64,000 nt of DNA from Lucifuga dentata. Lineage: Eukaryota; Chordata; Actinopteri; Ophidiiformes; Bythitidae. Below the pieces are notes generated by a model. The model did not search any database. It was not told where the DNA came from and worked only from the letters and a program-made list of their open reading frames with translations. The translations under genes and the position numbers were made by a program. Location of the stretch: positions 27,255 to 91,254 of the forward strand of contig VXCM01003415.1 of NCBI GenBank assembly GCA_014773175.1, written 5' to 3'. Of this stretch, positions 11,963-24,757 are shown in pieces (the first letter of the stretch is position 1; each line of letters opens with the position of its first letter).

Positions 11963-12973
11963 TGGAATTAGATTTGTGCATTTTTGAGCGAGCAGTTTCA
12001 CATTTTGAACAAAGAAAATAAAATTTTGCATGCACGTAATTTGAGCAAACAAAAATCTATTTTGTGCCTCAGAAAAATCTAAAAGTGTGTGCTGTCATAA
12101 CTAAACACACTCAGAGTGTCGCTGCTGCTCAGGTCTGACATTGCGCTGCTTAGCTTAGCACAGCGTTACTACTGTACCACAATTATCAGCCAATCAGAGA
12201 CCCAAAGGTGTTCATTTCTGATTGGCCAGTATCCTCCAATCACTACATTTCCTGACTGTGGGTTATTTTGAAATTGTTGTGTGCAGAGTCCTGATTGACT
12301 CACATTATAGCAAGTTTGCTATCATAACATTGGCAAGTGAGCTAACGTTAGCTAACTTATGAATGATTAAAACTAGCACTAATTTTGCTAGATGACAGGN
12401 GAGCTAACGTTAGCTAACTTATGAATGATTAAAACTAGCACTAATTTTGCTAGATGACAGGAGTGTTAACCAGTTTTAACAGGAAACATGTTTAATCCAC
12501 ATTTCAAAAAGAAACTTGATGTAATAATAGTAAAATAATAATTAAGGTCGTGTGTGTCGCTATTCTCAGGATTTGACATCTTGTTTTGTCCAGCAGGTAT
12601 AATAAATTCGATGAATATTTGATAAAACCACACTTTCCTGAAGGTTAAAATGATTGGCAATCACATCAGGAAATGCAGTGATTGGAGGAGACTGGCCAAT
12701 CAGAAATGAGCAGCTTTGGGTCTCTCTGACTGGCTGATAATTTGCTGTGCCAAGCTGAGCAGCGTAAAGTCAGACCTGAGCAGCACAGAGCAGAGATGCT
12801 GAGCAGCAGCGATACTCTGAGTGTGTTTAGTTATGACAGCACACTCTTTAAGATTTTTCTGAACACAAAACAGATTTTTGTTTGCTCAAATTAAATTATG
12901 TGCATGCCAAAATTTAATTTTCTTTGCTCAAAATGTGAAACTGCTCGCTCAAAATGTAGCAAAGCTAACTCCA
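11963..12973. mobile_element. DNA transposon with about 300-bp terminal inverted repeats and a perfect 8-bp target duplication
   Basis: The ends are TGGAATTAG on the left and CTAACTCCA on the right. They are flanked by identical TATATTTA copies (11955-11962 and 12974-12981). The inverted repeats run about 300 bp inward, with blocks such as TTTGAGCGAGCAGTTTCACA, GCTGTCATAACTAAACACAC, CTCAGAGTGTCGCTGCTGCT and TTTCTGATTGGCCAGT. The 8-bp duplication fits hAT-type transposition. There is no coding capacity. The centre contains the assembly duplication at 12339-12461, so the true length is nearer 950 bp. Confidence 0.85.
12339..12461. repeat. Assembly duplication around a single N
   Basis: The same 61 bases occur at 12339-12399 and 12401-12461, separated only by N at 12400. 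Probably overlapping contig ends that were not merged. Confidence 0.9.
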
Positions 12974-12981
12974 TATATTTA

Positions 12982-13483
12982 TATATACATTAATGGCATG
13001 TACACACTTTTTTTAAATCTGAATTCAAGAAAATTGAATTGAGAAAATTTTGAGGAAATATTATAAAATTCCTTAAACAGAATCCTGAAAACACACCAAA
13101 GACTAAGAGCTTGTTTCTTGTTTACACCAAATTCTGTTGAAACATAACAAACCTACAAACAAAGACCTTCTTAGTGCTGATTACAAACTTCCTGCCTGTA
13201 CACCTGAGGGAGTTTAATCAATCTACTCTTGTCTTCATGCTGTTACATATTTCAAACAGAACCGATTCCAGACGTTAAAAAACAGTCATTTGCAGGTGAG
13301 CGGGAAGTTATTTTCAGACGCTGATTTGCGCTTGGCAGGGCAGAAGCCTTTAATTTCCCCCGTGTCAGACATGCTCAAAATATACGCTTGTGTGGCACTT
13401 AGGCACTTTAAATAAAAGCTTCCACCAAAATGGCATATTTTATACGGAAATGAATACACACTAATGCTCTGCCTGCATCATCT
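12982..13483. other. Non-coding, no recognised feature
   Basis: AT-rich. No gene or clear repeat was recognised. Confidence 0.35.
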
Positions 13484-13593
13484 CACACACACACACACAC
13501 ACACACACACAAAGGCTGATACTTTACATGTGTGTGTTCAGGTGGGGGTGTAAACGTCCAAATATCCCGTTCTCAGGCTTCAGACCTGATAAG

Positions 13594-13648
<55 letters not shown>

Positions 13649-14030
13649 TGAGTGAGTGAGTGAGTGAGTGAGAGAAAGAGAGAGAGAGAAAGAGAGTGAG
13701 TGAGCGAGTAGTGAGGGAGAGAGTGAGTGAGAGTGAGTGAGAGAGCGAGCAAGAGATTGTGTGAGAGAGACTGAGCGAGCGAGCGAGTATATTGTATGTA
13801 TATGTCTCTGTGAAAATATATGTACACATAAGTTATCACAAGTGTCGATGAGGACGGATTTGTTTGTGTGTATGTGTGTGTGTGTGTGAGAGAGAGAGAG
13901 AGTATATCTGTATATTGATGTCTGTGAAAATATATGTGTACATACTGTATTAATTATCACAGTACAGAGGAGAATGGACGTGTGTGTGTGTGTGTGTGAT
14001 GTTAAACTCTTGGGGGGGGCTGAGGTGGGN
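13484..14030. repeat. Compound microsatellite cluster
   Basis: CA repeat at 13484-13511, TG repeat at 13596-13634, GA and GAGT repeats to about 13790. Two related units follow (around 13786-13890 and 13902-13999), each with a GAGTATAT... start, a CTGTGAAAATATATGT block, TTATCACA and a TG run. This is a tandem duplication of a microsatellite-bearing unit. It ends in a G-rich stretch with N at 14030. Confidence 0.8.
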
Positions 14031-14243
14031 AAAAAAAAAAATGCCTGTCCTAGCACTTTCTCTCCACGACTGATGGATTAGACAAGCTGGAGCTGGGCTG
14101 CGAAGAAAAGCGGCGTCTCACACCGAGCTCACCGCACGCCACGGTTCATTTCAAGAGGGAATGAAAGAAACAAGTGTGGCGTGCGTGTGTATTATATTTT
14201 TGGCCTGTGCATAAATGTGCATCTGAGAGTGAAGCAGAGTGAC

Positions 14244-14257
14244 TGAAAGGTGTTTGC

Positions 14258-14293
<36 letters not shown>

Positions 14294-14312
14294 CTGCNTG
14301 AAAGGTGTTTGC

Positions 14313-14346
<34 letters not shown>

Positions 14347-14350
14347 CTGC
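14244..14350. repeat. Assembly duplication containing a TG microsatellite
   Basis: 14244-14297 and 14299-14350 both run TGAAAGGTGTTTGCATATG, a TG repeat, then TGGCTGC, around N at 14298. The two TG runs differ by one unit. Confidence 0.85.
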
Positions 14351-15463
14351 ATAATTTTGCTTGTCTGCCTGCATGATTGTGAGCATAAAAAATGCCCTGC
14401 TTGCAGAAACTGGCTCATGGGCCTGTATGATGATGATGGCGCAATAAAGGTTTCTACAGTCAATACTCGAGTATAGTCCAATAATTTGCACGGGGGCACA
14501 CGTTGCTGGGAACTATCTAAATCAATAACCGTGCAAATAAATTAAACAGGCGGCGGGACTGTGGAAGAAATACGTTGCCAAATGGCAAAACGTCAAAACC
14601 TCCAGTGGAATGGAGAGCGAGCATGTTCCTCCTCTGTTGGTACAACCAGAATTAAATCCAGTTCAAGCCCGTTTGAATGAAGAAAACATGCAACAATGGA
14701 GAACATGTGGGCGGAGAATAAACCCAGAGCGACACTCCTGATGTAAAACCATGCAAATGTGCATTTTCTACCATCTGCAGCCAAAGGTCGCCTCCCACCT
14801 GCATCAATCTCACCGCACACTATTACCTCGTTTGCCACCCTCTCACCAACTGGATGGCAAATAATCTCTGCCGCAAATCTAATTAAGAAACAATCTAATT
14901 GAGAATGAAGTGTTTTGCCGCTAGAAAAAGTCGTTTAAACGCCCTCTCGGGATTGGCGAGGATCGATGCTGTCTTCATTGTGTTTGTGAGGCTGCTGCTG
15001 AATTCGAGGAGAGTTTGAGAAGGAACTTGACATGGTAGCTTTGTGAGACTGCAGCTACATGACGAGTAGAGAAGAAAACAAATCCACTGCATGATATTAG
15101 CGTGTAACTGGCTAATGCGTCTCATCGACAGACATTTAACATGGGCTGGGGAGGAAAAAAATGGCTGAAATACTGTGCAAAGGTTGAAACAACTGAAGAG
15201 GTTTTCCTGTCTGAGGGTCGTTCAGGTCAGGATGAAAATCCTGAGTGGACTGTCACAAATGACGGCAGACTTGGATGTCATGTGTCGGGGGAAGCTACCT
15301 GACGTTGACAAGTGTGGAAGAGAAAAAACAAAAAGCAGCCAGGGAGCAACGAGCGAGATCTAAGTTTCAGACAAACGAGTCCCTGAAGCAGCTCAATAAA
15401 CGACACGGAGCTTCAACGTTACAAAGCAGAGGAAAGAGAACCAGACGGCTCATTTATACCACC
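14351..15463. other. Non-coding, possible conserved element
   Basis: No gene was seen. The stretch 14836-14915 contains TCTAATTAAG and ATCTAATTGAG, homeodomain-type motifs in non-repetitive DNA, and is a weak candidate regulatory element. Confidence 0.25.
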
Positions 15464-16046
15464 TTAAAGGACCATACCATCCATTTTACATGTTTGAGTC
15501 TAATATATTAAATCTTCATACATGTAACGTTACTGACAATCATTTCCCAAAGCATACTACTGAAATGGTGAATTAAAAATGTTTTTCCTACCTTCCAGAC
15601 CTCCATTGGTTTCAGTTCATTCTCTATTAAAATCAACTTGTTGATACTGTAAACGTTCTTGGGATAGGTAATCCATCATCACCAACAAGACGTGTATTCA
15701 GGTTTTTTTAGAAGTTATGTAATTTTAGTGTTTAAGCTCAATAAAAAGCGTGGAGTGAATGTATGCCTCCACCGGGGAATATAGTCCCAAAAGAAGACCT
15801 GCGTTTATGGAAAAATTTAAAGGACCGTGACTTCATAAGGCTGTGTAACTATTAGCAGGAGAAACATGGATTTTTAAGGTGGGTGTATCACTTGAATATT
15901 TGATTTTGAAAGATTAAGAGATTTAGCAAAATATCAGGAAAGCTGAAATACGGTTTTATCCTTTGGGAAATGATTGTCAGTAACGTAACATGTATGAAAA
16001 CTGAATATATTAGACTCAAATATGCAAAATAGGTACAGTCCTTTAA
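15464..16046 (+). mobile_element. TTAA-ended MITE, copy 2, full length
   Basis: Begins TTAAAGGACCATACCATCC and ends in CAGTCCTTTAA. All internal blocks are present in + order. Confidence 0.93.
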
Positions 16047-16820
16047 ATTCCTGGTAAAAATTAGGATCCCAATCTGACTTAATAAACGGACCTTTGTCTT
16101 ATTGAAAATTTTCTTTGTGGAACTTTAAGCTTTGTATTTGAGTTGCCCTGATTTAAAGGATCATACATATAAATCATACAAATCTGACACTTGCTCCCTA
16201 AAACTGATCCGTGTCTTTATTTTTATCAAAATAATGTTAACCTCATCATCAGTTTTCACCACATGATATCACACTTCCAGGCAGGGACTGTTTTGAAGAC
16301 TCTGTCAGTTGGTGAGTTCAAGGACAATCTGACATTTGAGTTTCACCTTGTGAAACTCAAATGTCGCAAACTGTTTACTGTGGTGGATTATGTATTTTGT
16401 GCAATTTTCACACGTACAGATTCAGGAATGCAACGCTCCTGCACCTTTGTGGCATTTTTTTTAGTGTTCTTTTGTCCTTTCACACAGACGGGAGGACACG
16501 AGACTGGCAGCGTGTCAATACTGTCGATCTGTAAACAAACCTCAATCGATTTAAATGAATTATTCCGTTGCCATGCCACTTCATAAAACAAGGTGTCGGA
16601 TAACGACCCTCGTGTTATCTCTCTCCAAACTGCTTACTGTTTGCTATCATTGTTGTCATCCTCACAAATGCGATATTGAACCGATGAAGGATGGGCGGCC
16701 GTTCGCAAAGAGCCGAGCTAATCGACGGTTTACTCTCCAAACCGCCAGGGTCAGCCAGAAACTCGCCGCTCAGCTCTTCTGTTTTCTGCATCAGAAAAAA
16801 GTGTCAGAGAAGCAGTAAGA

Positions 16821-16824
<4 letters not shown>
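16047..16824. other. Non-coding with a perfect hairpin
   Basis: No gene was recognised. It contains the hairpin annotated at 16331-16365. Confidence 0.35.
16331..16365. repeat. Perfect 16-bp inverted repeat with a 3-nt loop
   Basis: GACATTTGAGTTTCAC, CTT, then its exact reverse complement. It is too short for an ordinary microRNA precursor and too long to dismiss easily as chance. Confidence 0.85.
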
Positions 16825-16873
<49 letters not shown>

Positions 16874-16890
16874 GTGTNNNNNNNNNNNNN
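16825..16890. repeat. TG microsatellite ending in a 13-N gap
   Basis: About 26 TG units with one CG interruption, then N at 16878-16890, then ten or more C. The G/C-rich homopolymer beyond the gap suggests sequencing failed here. Confidence 0.9.
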
Positions 16891-18675
16891 CCCCCCCCCC
16901 CAATATACAGTAGATATAAAAAAATATAAACAAAAAAAATTCTATGCTATGACATTAAACTACGCACCGCTGTCCAAAATAATCATTAGCAAATGTAATT
17001 ACAACTAAACTTAACAAATTACCAATTACTACCAGTTCTAGTATTACAGTGGTTTATGTTATGTTGTGAATTCTTCACATTCAGAGACATTTATGTTGTA
17101 ATATTAAGTTAATAATAAGTTAATATTACATTAATAATAATTATATACAGTATTAACATATTTATATCGAGTTATTATGCTACATGAACCTTATGTAGCA
17201 TAAATAACTCAATTGTCTCTCTGTATGTCATGATGCTGCATTTATAGTCGATGTTAAGTATTTACAGCTGTAATGTTGGTAAAAACTCGTTTAAGTAATT
17301 AACATTAGCCTGCCCGTTTGGAAATTAGCCTTGCTAAGTGTTAAGATAACTGGCTAGCCTAGCTAACTAGCAAGAGGCTGAGAGGAGTTTTAGTGTCCTG
17401 AGGAGGCTTAAGACATGGCAAGGCTGAATAATGTGGTTATAAGTCATGTCCACCAGGAGAAACTGGACAGACTGGACCTTGAAGGAATATGCCGTCTGTT
17501 ATCGCTGTCAACGGTAAGCACGAAAAGGACTTTGGATTCTTTACCTGAAGAATGGCAAGTCAAAACATGTGCTGCCTGGAGAGGAGAAGATACGACTGGA
17601 GAGCATCAACCAAAATTTAAAAAAAGTGTTGACACCATGGCTACGGCTTTAGTGTATGTGCACACCTTTTATATAAATCACACATACTAAAAGAAAGACA
17701 CATTTGCACACTACAGTCGTGAGCACAGGATGTTACATGTTACATAAGAAGTACCGGAGAAGCAAAAACAATGAGTTAAATAGAATTCTGAAGGAAAAAA
17801 AACACACACACACACACACACGCACTGAACTGCATCTTCATTCTCATCGCATCAACAATCCCTGCTAAGACTGACAGAGAAAAGCAGCACTTCTTACACT
17901 AGCAATGCTCTCAGCTGTCTAAACTCCTAATTAAGCCTCCTCTTAACCAGTATTCCTCCAATCCCTGACACCTCTCCTCTGATAAGAAGACACGGAGGGA
18001 TACAGGAAGACAGACGAGGAGGGAGAAAACAACGTCTATTAAATCAGTAATTAACTCGGAGCGACAGCCTCGATCAAAGAGGTAAAATGATGAGAATCTT
18101 GGGGGGCAAAAACCAAGGCGGGTGTCGACCGGCGTGATGAAGTCCTTGAAGTGTGTTCGCGCGCGGGAATCGGGGATGTTGTCGGCGTCAGAGAGGAATT
18201 TCCAGAAGTATTGCAGGTGGGAAGGGGAAAGGGAAATTACTGTGTGTACACACACTTCAAGGTCTGGACATGGGAGGAAGGAAACCAGCTACACTTGAAG
18301 CAAACAATACTCGAAGTTCAAGGAACAGCGAGAGGAGCCAAGCGCTCGCCGCCGATAAAATGAACCATCTGTTGTTTATGCCCCGTTGTTTCCTCGTGGG
18401 CTTTCCTCCGCAAAGAAAATGAGACGAGCACATGGGAGCCAATATACAGTATGCAGTCAAATTACCAAGCCTATTTTTCTCCACGCGTTCTTCATTACAT
18501 CTCATGCTTTGCGTGCGCTTGTGGGATTATGTTGCATGGATGCAAACAACATCTCAACGTGTTTTTCAGAGAACTGCAGTTTACACCAGATGTCTTACTA
18601 CAAAAACTTCCTAAATATTCTGTAATCAAGGAATTTACGATGGAGTATTAAAGCCATATGAGACGGGAAAAAAAT
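16891..18675. other. Non-coding, no recognised gene
   Basis: AT-rich up to about 17340, then mixed. A 91-codon open frame at 17415-17690 has no recognisable motif and I do not call it a gene. A short CA repeat lies at about 17802-17822. Confidence 0.35.
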
Positions 18676-19192
18676 GAGGGGGGCATTATTTCAAGGTTTT
18701 AAACTCGCAAATTTGCCAGTTTTACAAGTCTGTATGCTTATGGTAATTCGATGATTTTCGCTAAAAGCACAAGTATGTCTTTATTGCTTAATCCGATGGA
18801 AAAGTATAATTTAATAAGGTCATGTACTCTCAAAAAAACTCGCAAATTTGTCAGTTGCAAGGTTTTAAACTGCCAAATTTGTGAGTTTAAAAACCAAAAA
18901 AAGTAATTAAAATTATTTTTATTGATGAATAATCATTTTTTTAATTTTTTAAAATAATAATGTAATTTTTTTAATAATGAAAAAAGAAAAATAACAAGAA
19001 CGGGAATCAAACCGCCTCATGTTGTGACTATTCCTGCAGTGCATGACCTTATTAAATTATACCTTTCCATCAGATTTAGCAATCAAGAAATACTTGTGCT
19101 TTTAGTGCAAAATTGTCTAATTATCATAAGAATATGGACTTTTAAAACTGGCAAATTTGTGAGTTTGAAAACTCATAAATAATGCCCGCCTT
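18676..19192. mobile_element. Inverted-repeat DNA element with about 145-bp termini
   Basis: The left end (GGGCATTATTT, AAACTCGCAAATTTGCCAG, AAAAGCACAAGTAT, GTATAATTTAATAAGGTCAT) is mirrored by the right end (ATGACCTTATTAAATTATAC, ATACTTGTGCTTTTAGTGCA, AAACTGGCAAATTTGTGAG, AAATAATGCCC). The ACTCGCAAATTTG motif is also repeated internally near 18840. The centre is AT-rich. No target duplication is clear and there is no ORF. Confidence 0.75.
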
Positions 19193-19392
19193 GTTTTTTT
19201 TTTTTTCATCTTAGATGACCTTAATACGCTGTCATAGGAATTTTATAGCATCAAATTTAAAAAAAAAATCTGCTAACTTATTAAAATTTCTTCTGATTTG
19301 AGCCTGTTTAGCTTCATATAAGCAATGAAACTTTAGAAACTCTAGTTGAAGGTGCTGAAAACTAGTGTGTTTTTCATGAAACTGACACACAT

Positions 19393-19427
<35 letters not shown>

Positions 19428-20524
19428 CAAGATCTTATTGGCAGATTTCTCCTTTTTTTGCAGAAAATAAAACTTTCAGGACTTCTTAAGCAAAAAAAAA
19501 ACCTTCTTAAGCATTTTTAAGATTGGCCTGATTCTTGAAAGAAATAAAACCATTTTGGTTCCTCATAATCGCTTTTTAGACACGTTTTAGACTCGTTTCC
19601 AGTCAGCTGTACCTGAAAATCTTAAACAAAACCAGGAGACGTCCTGTTTTTTTCTGGAAGCACATCAGGCTGTTTCACCATTTGACCTGCTCACTAAAAA
19701 GGACACGGTGACAATATGTCTGACCATGACGACCGCTGCTGATTGGTCCACGCTGTGCCTCAAATCCAACCTTGTACTTCTACGTTGTGCTAGCAGGGAA
19801 ACTTACAAGCATGAACAGAGTAAATGCAAGACAATCATCATCATCATTTCCTGACCGGTAACGCGGCAAAGTGGGATTTTGGCAAAATTGCAGACATCAC
19901 ACAGATTTAAGTCCCTGCTGTTCTCACACAATTTCCCTCACGCGCGCGCACACACACACACACACATAAAAACAAGTGCATGCACACATTCATGCATACA
20001 CACTGATGAGTTTGGATTTATAAATTCCATACCAAGTAATAAGCAAAGGCTGAACATTTGATTCTGTTCTTGTTGTATCAGAACATGAAACCATCACAAA
20101 CAGTCATAAACATAATAATCATAGCCATAAAGTTTTATTTGTGATTATATCTGTATACATACTGGGATAATCAGATGACTGGTGTATTCCTCTGGATTAA
20201 CCTCCTGCTGATTTCTGATGCTCTGTTTAATCTTTGAATGTAGAAACTGAACCACAGGGAGTCCAAAAGTCCATCTAAGCACTTTAATCTGAGATCTGAT
20301 TATCTTATTAGTGTTATTAGCAGGGATTACTCCCTGGGTAAATAAAACAAATAAATATAGACTATATCGCTATTGTGTATTCTATGTGTACTACACATGT
20401 TGCTCACTAAATAAAACCTAAAATTAAAGTGTCAAATAGCTCATGATGAATAATGAATAATTAAAAACACAGGGATGTCATGTTTTCTATCTATGTGTGA
20501 GTATATTATATTTTAGTGCAAGGT
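19193..20524. other. Non-coding with simple repeats
   Basis: Poly-A at 19398-19425 and a CA repeat at 19946-19966. No gene or transposon ends were recognised. Confidence 0.35.
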
Positions 20525-21107
20525 TTAAAGGACCTACTGGCAATTTTGCATGTTTGAGTCTACTATTCAATTTTCATACATGTAACTTTACTGACAATCA
20601 TTTCCCAAAGCATACTACTGGAACGGTGAATTAAAAATGTTTTTCCAACCTTCCAGACCTCCATTGGTTTCAGTTCATTCTGCTATTAAAATCAACTTGT
20701 TGATACTTTAAACGTTCTTGGGATAGGTAATCCATCATCACCAACAAGACGTGTATTCAGGTTTTTTTAGAAGTTATGTAATTTTAGTGTTTAAGCTCAA
20801 TAAAAAGCGTGGAGTGAATGTATGCCTCCACCGGGGAATATAGTCCCAAAAGAAGACCTGCGTTTATGGAAAAATTTAAAGGACCGTGACTTCATAAGGC
20901 TGTGTAACTATTAGCAGGAGAAACATGGATTTTTAAGGTGGGTGTATCACTTGAATATTTGATTTTGAAAGATTAAGAGATTTTGCAAAATATCAGGAAA
21001 GCTGAAATACGGTTTTATCCTTTGGGAAATGATTGTCAGTAATGTAACATGTATGAAAACTGAATAATTAGGCTCAAACGTGCAAAATGGATGGTATGGT
21101 CCTTTAA
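20525..21107 (+). mobile_element. TTAA-ended MITE, copy 3, full length
   Basis: Starts TTAAAGGACCTACTGGCAA, a slightly altered left tip, and ends GGTATGGTCCTTTAA. The interior is almost identical to copy 2. Confidence 0.93.
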
Positions 21108-22640
21108 ATGTCTAAACTTTTCCATGAGGAGAACTAAATCAAACCTCAGAAAAAAATAATTGGGTTCTGATATTACTGAGCAGGGATTGATTGGTAATGT
21201 TCTCTCGTGTGTTGGACTGTCAAAATGCAAATGAGGGACAAACGCAAACTGGCAACCAACCAGCTGTCGGTAATTATGCTGTTCCAAGGGTCACGTGTGC
21301 CTGTTGCACACACACACACACACACACAAGCATAACCTACACATGTGCTAATCAACCTGCCATTACCTGCATGTCGATTCGAAAGAAACAATGAAATGAG
21401 AACAGAATTGATTTTGCTTTGCCCATTTGGTAAATTTGCCAGCAAACTGAGGGTCATTTTCTAAAGCTGCAATATTTCAATTTGTTTTATCATCACCGGT
21501 CAAATGGACCTGCTGCAGTTTCTTTCTTGGAAGAAGGATGAGAGCACAGACGTACATAAACATGCAAACTGTTAAGGACCATTTTCCTCGCTTGACTAGC
21601 CAAAGGAATCACAATGACACAAAGGTTTCATGTTTTTTCTATGAGACGGACAATAAGGATAATCTCAATACGGTCAATATCTAAAGCCATGGATGAGTAT
21701 CAAAATCAAGCATAGAAATGATAATATATGAAAATAAATGAATCTGAATAAATCATACCACTGTAGTGTTAAATACAAGGGGAATGAGGTTTTAAGTGAA
21801 ATCCCTGCACATATTCCACTTCCCTTACCTCACAGTGAGGTAAGGGAAGTCATATTTGAGTAACACAAAACTTTTGTCCTCTAATCTTTTCAAATATTTA
21901 AGTTTTCAGTTTCCTGACATAGTGTAAGAGTGTTCTCTGAAAAATTGATATTGCTTTTATTCACTCCGTTGCACACTGTCACCCAACACTGCCTTCTACA
22001 AATAGGAACTATAACTTTTTTCGGCACGAAAAGAAGTCTCATCTACTGCCAGGTTTAAATGGATGACAGTCTGCCAGGCTTTACGCCACGAATCCATGAT
22101 ACATCCTGAGGAGTGCTCACATTATAAAGTCTTACACAACTTCCTGTGATAATCCTGCTTCTAATGCTGGTGTACAGAGATACTGAAAAGGTGTATTTCT
22201 TAAAAAACCGCAAAGGCTCAACACTTCAAGTCAGAATTCCAAGAAAACTTGGGTAAGACTTCTCAACTGTGTCTGACATGGCGGCGTGATACATGCAGCA
22301 CTGATTTTAGTAGGTTCATAGTCAAAATACCCAAATGTTCATTATTAGTTAGTATATCAAATATAGCTAAGGAAGCCTTTGGGAATTCAACTATCATTGC
22401 TGACATAATTATTGACATCAGGAGCAGAGTGAAAACGACTTGCAATCAAATTCTGCAAACTAATAAAACCTGAGAAAGAAATAAAAACACAGGCAGGACT
22501 GAGGATTTTGGAGCACGAGCTTAACAAATCCTGTGGCTTTAGATAGGAATTATAAAGCACTGAAGTTTGCGTGATGTCACGCAAAATGTTTCGTGTTTTG
22601 CAGATGTGTGTGGTGCTGCAAATTTATGAGACTTCAAAAC
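21108..22640. other. Non-coding
   Basis: CA repeat at 21308-21328 and a perfect hairpin at 21818-21850. No gene was recognised. Confidence 0.35.
21818..21850. repeat. Perfect 16-bp inverted repeat with a 1-nt spacer
   Basis: ACTTCCCTTACCTCAC, A, then its exact reverse complement GTGAGGTAAGGGAAGT. Confidence 0.9.
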
Positions 22641-23185
22641 TTAAAGGACCATACCGGCGATTGTGCTTGTTTGAGCCTAATATATTAAATTTTCCATACA
22701 GCTTTCCTGAGATTTTGCAAAATTTTGCAAAAACTTTGCTTAATCTTTCAAAATCAAATATTCAAATATTCAATATTCACCTTAAAAATTTATGTTTCTC
22801 CAGCTAATAGTTATGCAGTCATGAAGTCATGGTCCTTGAAATTTTTCCATAAACTTTTGGGACTATATTCCCCGGTGGAGGCATACATTCACTCCACACT
22901 TTTTAATGAGCTTAAACGCTAAAATTACATAACTTCTAAAAAAAACCTGAATACACGTCTTGTTGGTGATGATGGATTACCTATCCCAAGAACGTTTACA
23001 GTATCAACAAGTTGATTTTAATAGCAGAATGAACTGAAACCAATGGAGGTCTGGAAGGTTGGAAAAACATTTTTAATTCACCATTCTAGTAGTATGCTTT
23101 GGGAAATGATTGTCAGTAACGTTACTTGTATGAAAATTTTATATATTAGGCTCAAACATGCACGATTGCTGGTATGGTCCTTTAA
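22641..23185 (-). mobile_element. TTAA-ended MITE, copy 4
   Basis: Begins TTAAAGGACCATACCGGCG and ends GGTATGGTCCTTTAA. It differs from the other copies in the part just inside the left end, where about 40 bp are missing, and it lacks the ACGCAGGTCTTC block. Confidence 0.9.
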
Positions 23186-24630
23186 AAATGAGATGCAAAG
23201 AAAAATATATCACACAGCCTAAGAAAAGAAAAAAATATCCCACCTGAGGTTGCAGGGGCTTCCAGGCTTCATCACAAAACTCCAGAAATAGCCCTGTGTC
23301 AGAATGACGGCGAGGAAGACTTTCATTATGGCGTCACGGTCCACAGTGTCCCAGCTGTCACCAGCACATCCATGAGAATGACGTGTCAGCCTGTCACATG
23401 AACTCCATATCCATGTTTCCAGACAAACTTCTCACTGATGATGTAGATGAAACTGGGAAGCAGAAAATAACTATTATGAAATTTCCTTTAAAAAATATAT
23501 ATTTTTTTCTTTTTAATAAAGATTAGAAATATATGAGGCTATATTTTGTATACAAAAAAACATCAAAAATCAAAAGATTCAGTCAAACCAGACATTCAGC
23601 AAGAGTCAGACTTAAAGAAACAGCACAAATGATAAACTGAGTCAAACGACACAGGTAATAGAGTCACGTGATACAGGTAAAAGACAGTCAATGAGACAAG
23701 AAACAGAGTCAAGGTCACAGACTATAACAGAGACAAATAACAAGGTGATAGAATAGACAGGTGATAGACAGGTGTACCATCCCGGTGATAGACGGAGTCA
23801 GGTAATACAAGTGACAGATTCAAACATCGCAAAACATTTGATAGACGGAGTCAATAACACAGGAGATAAACTAAAAAATAAGAATAAGAACATCTTGGCA
23901 GAAATGAAACCTCACCTTTTATTTGCGTGAAGAACCGTTTTCTTTCTTGCAGCTGCAATTTTCATGAAATCCCAGTTAAAAGTCCTCTTCGTTTCCGTTT
24001 TTAATTACCAATTCAACTGCGTCATAAAACCTATTTTTTACGTTGCTTTTGTTTTCCAAAACTTTGTTCAGTCCATCTTATTGGAAAGTTGTTAGGAGTT
24101 GTTGTTTAAGCTGTTTTTTATTTCACCATTTTATTACCTTTGTTGTTTTGTTCTGACGCAGAAATAATCAGGTTAACGTTTCGCTGCTAGCTTAACTCTT
24201 AGCTAACGTCAACCAATGAAGTCACGTGATCGTCAGCCAATCTGATTTTACCAAACATATTTTTGGTAATATTTCGGCCTTGTATTCAAGTAATTTACGT
24301 TTATGCCAAAAAATGTATTAATGTAAGATGTTTTTTTTTAATTTTACTTTTTCATATTTTCTTGTAGTACAATGCTTTTCATTTAACTTTGTATTTTTTT
24401 TTTTTTTGTATAATGATTTTAATTACAAAACAAGTATAAAACAGCAGCTTTTCAGTGGTTAGTTGTGATGAATGATGTATTTTAAAAATATAAAGTGACT
24501 AAGCATGCATTTAGTTGCTTCTAAAATATTTTAAAACAAAGCAGCAAAATACACAAAGCTATAAGCTTTATTATTGCATTGAAGTACTGCATTTTAGGTA
24601 CTTGTGTTGCTTGTGGCTACTAATTTAGTT
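23186..24630. other. Non-coding with a degenerate tandem repeat
   Basis: Between about 23640 and 23870 short units of the type GATAGACAGGTGATAGA, GGAGTCA and AACACAGG recur imperfectly, suggesting an old minisatellite. Poly-T tracts lie near 24330 and 24395. No gene was recognised. Confidence 0.4.
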
Positions 24631-24757
24631 TAGGAAAAACATTTTTAATTCACCGTTCCAGTAGTATGCTTTGGGAAATGATTGTCAGTAACGTTACATG
24701 TATGAAAATTGAATATATTAGCCTCAAGCGTGCAACACGGATGGTATGGTCCTTTAA
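24631..24757 (-). mobile_element. TTAA-ended MITE, copy 5, one terminus only
   Basis: Only the last 127 bp of a minus-oriented copy remain, from TAGGAAAAACATTTTTAATT to GGTATGGTCCTTTAA. Confidence 0.88.

Noticed and set aside
13524..14056. Long open frames made of Ser-Leu or Thr-His repeats
   Set aside because: They are translations of GA/CT and CA/TG microsatellites.
17415..17690. 91-codon open frame
   Set aside because: No motif, no codon bias and no neighbouring exon signals.
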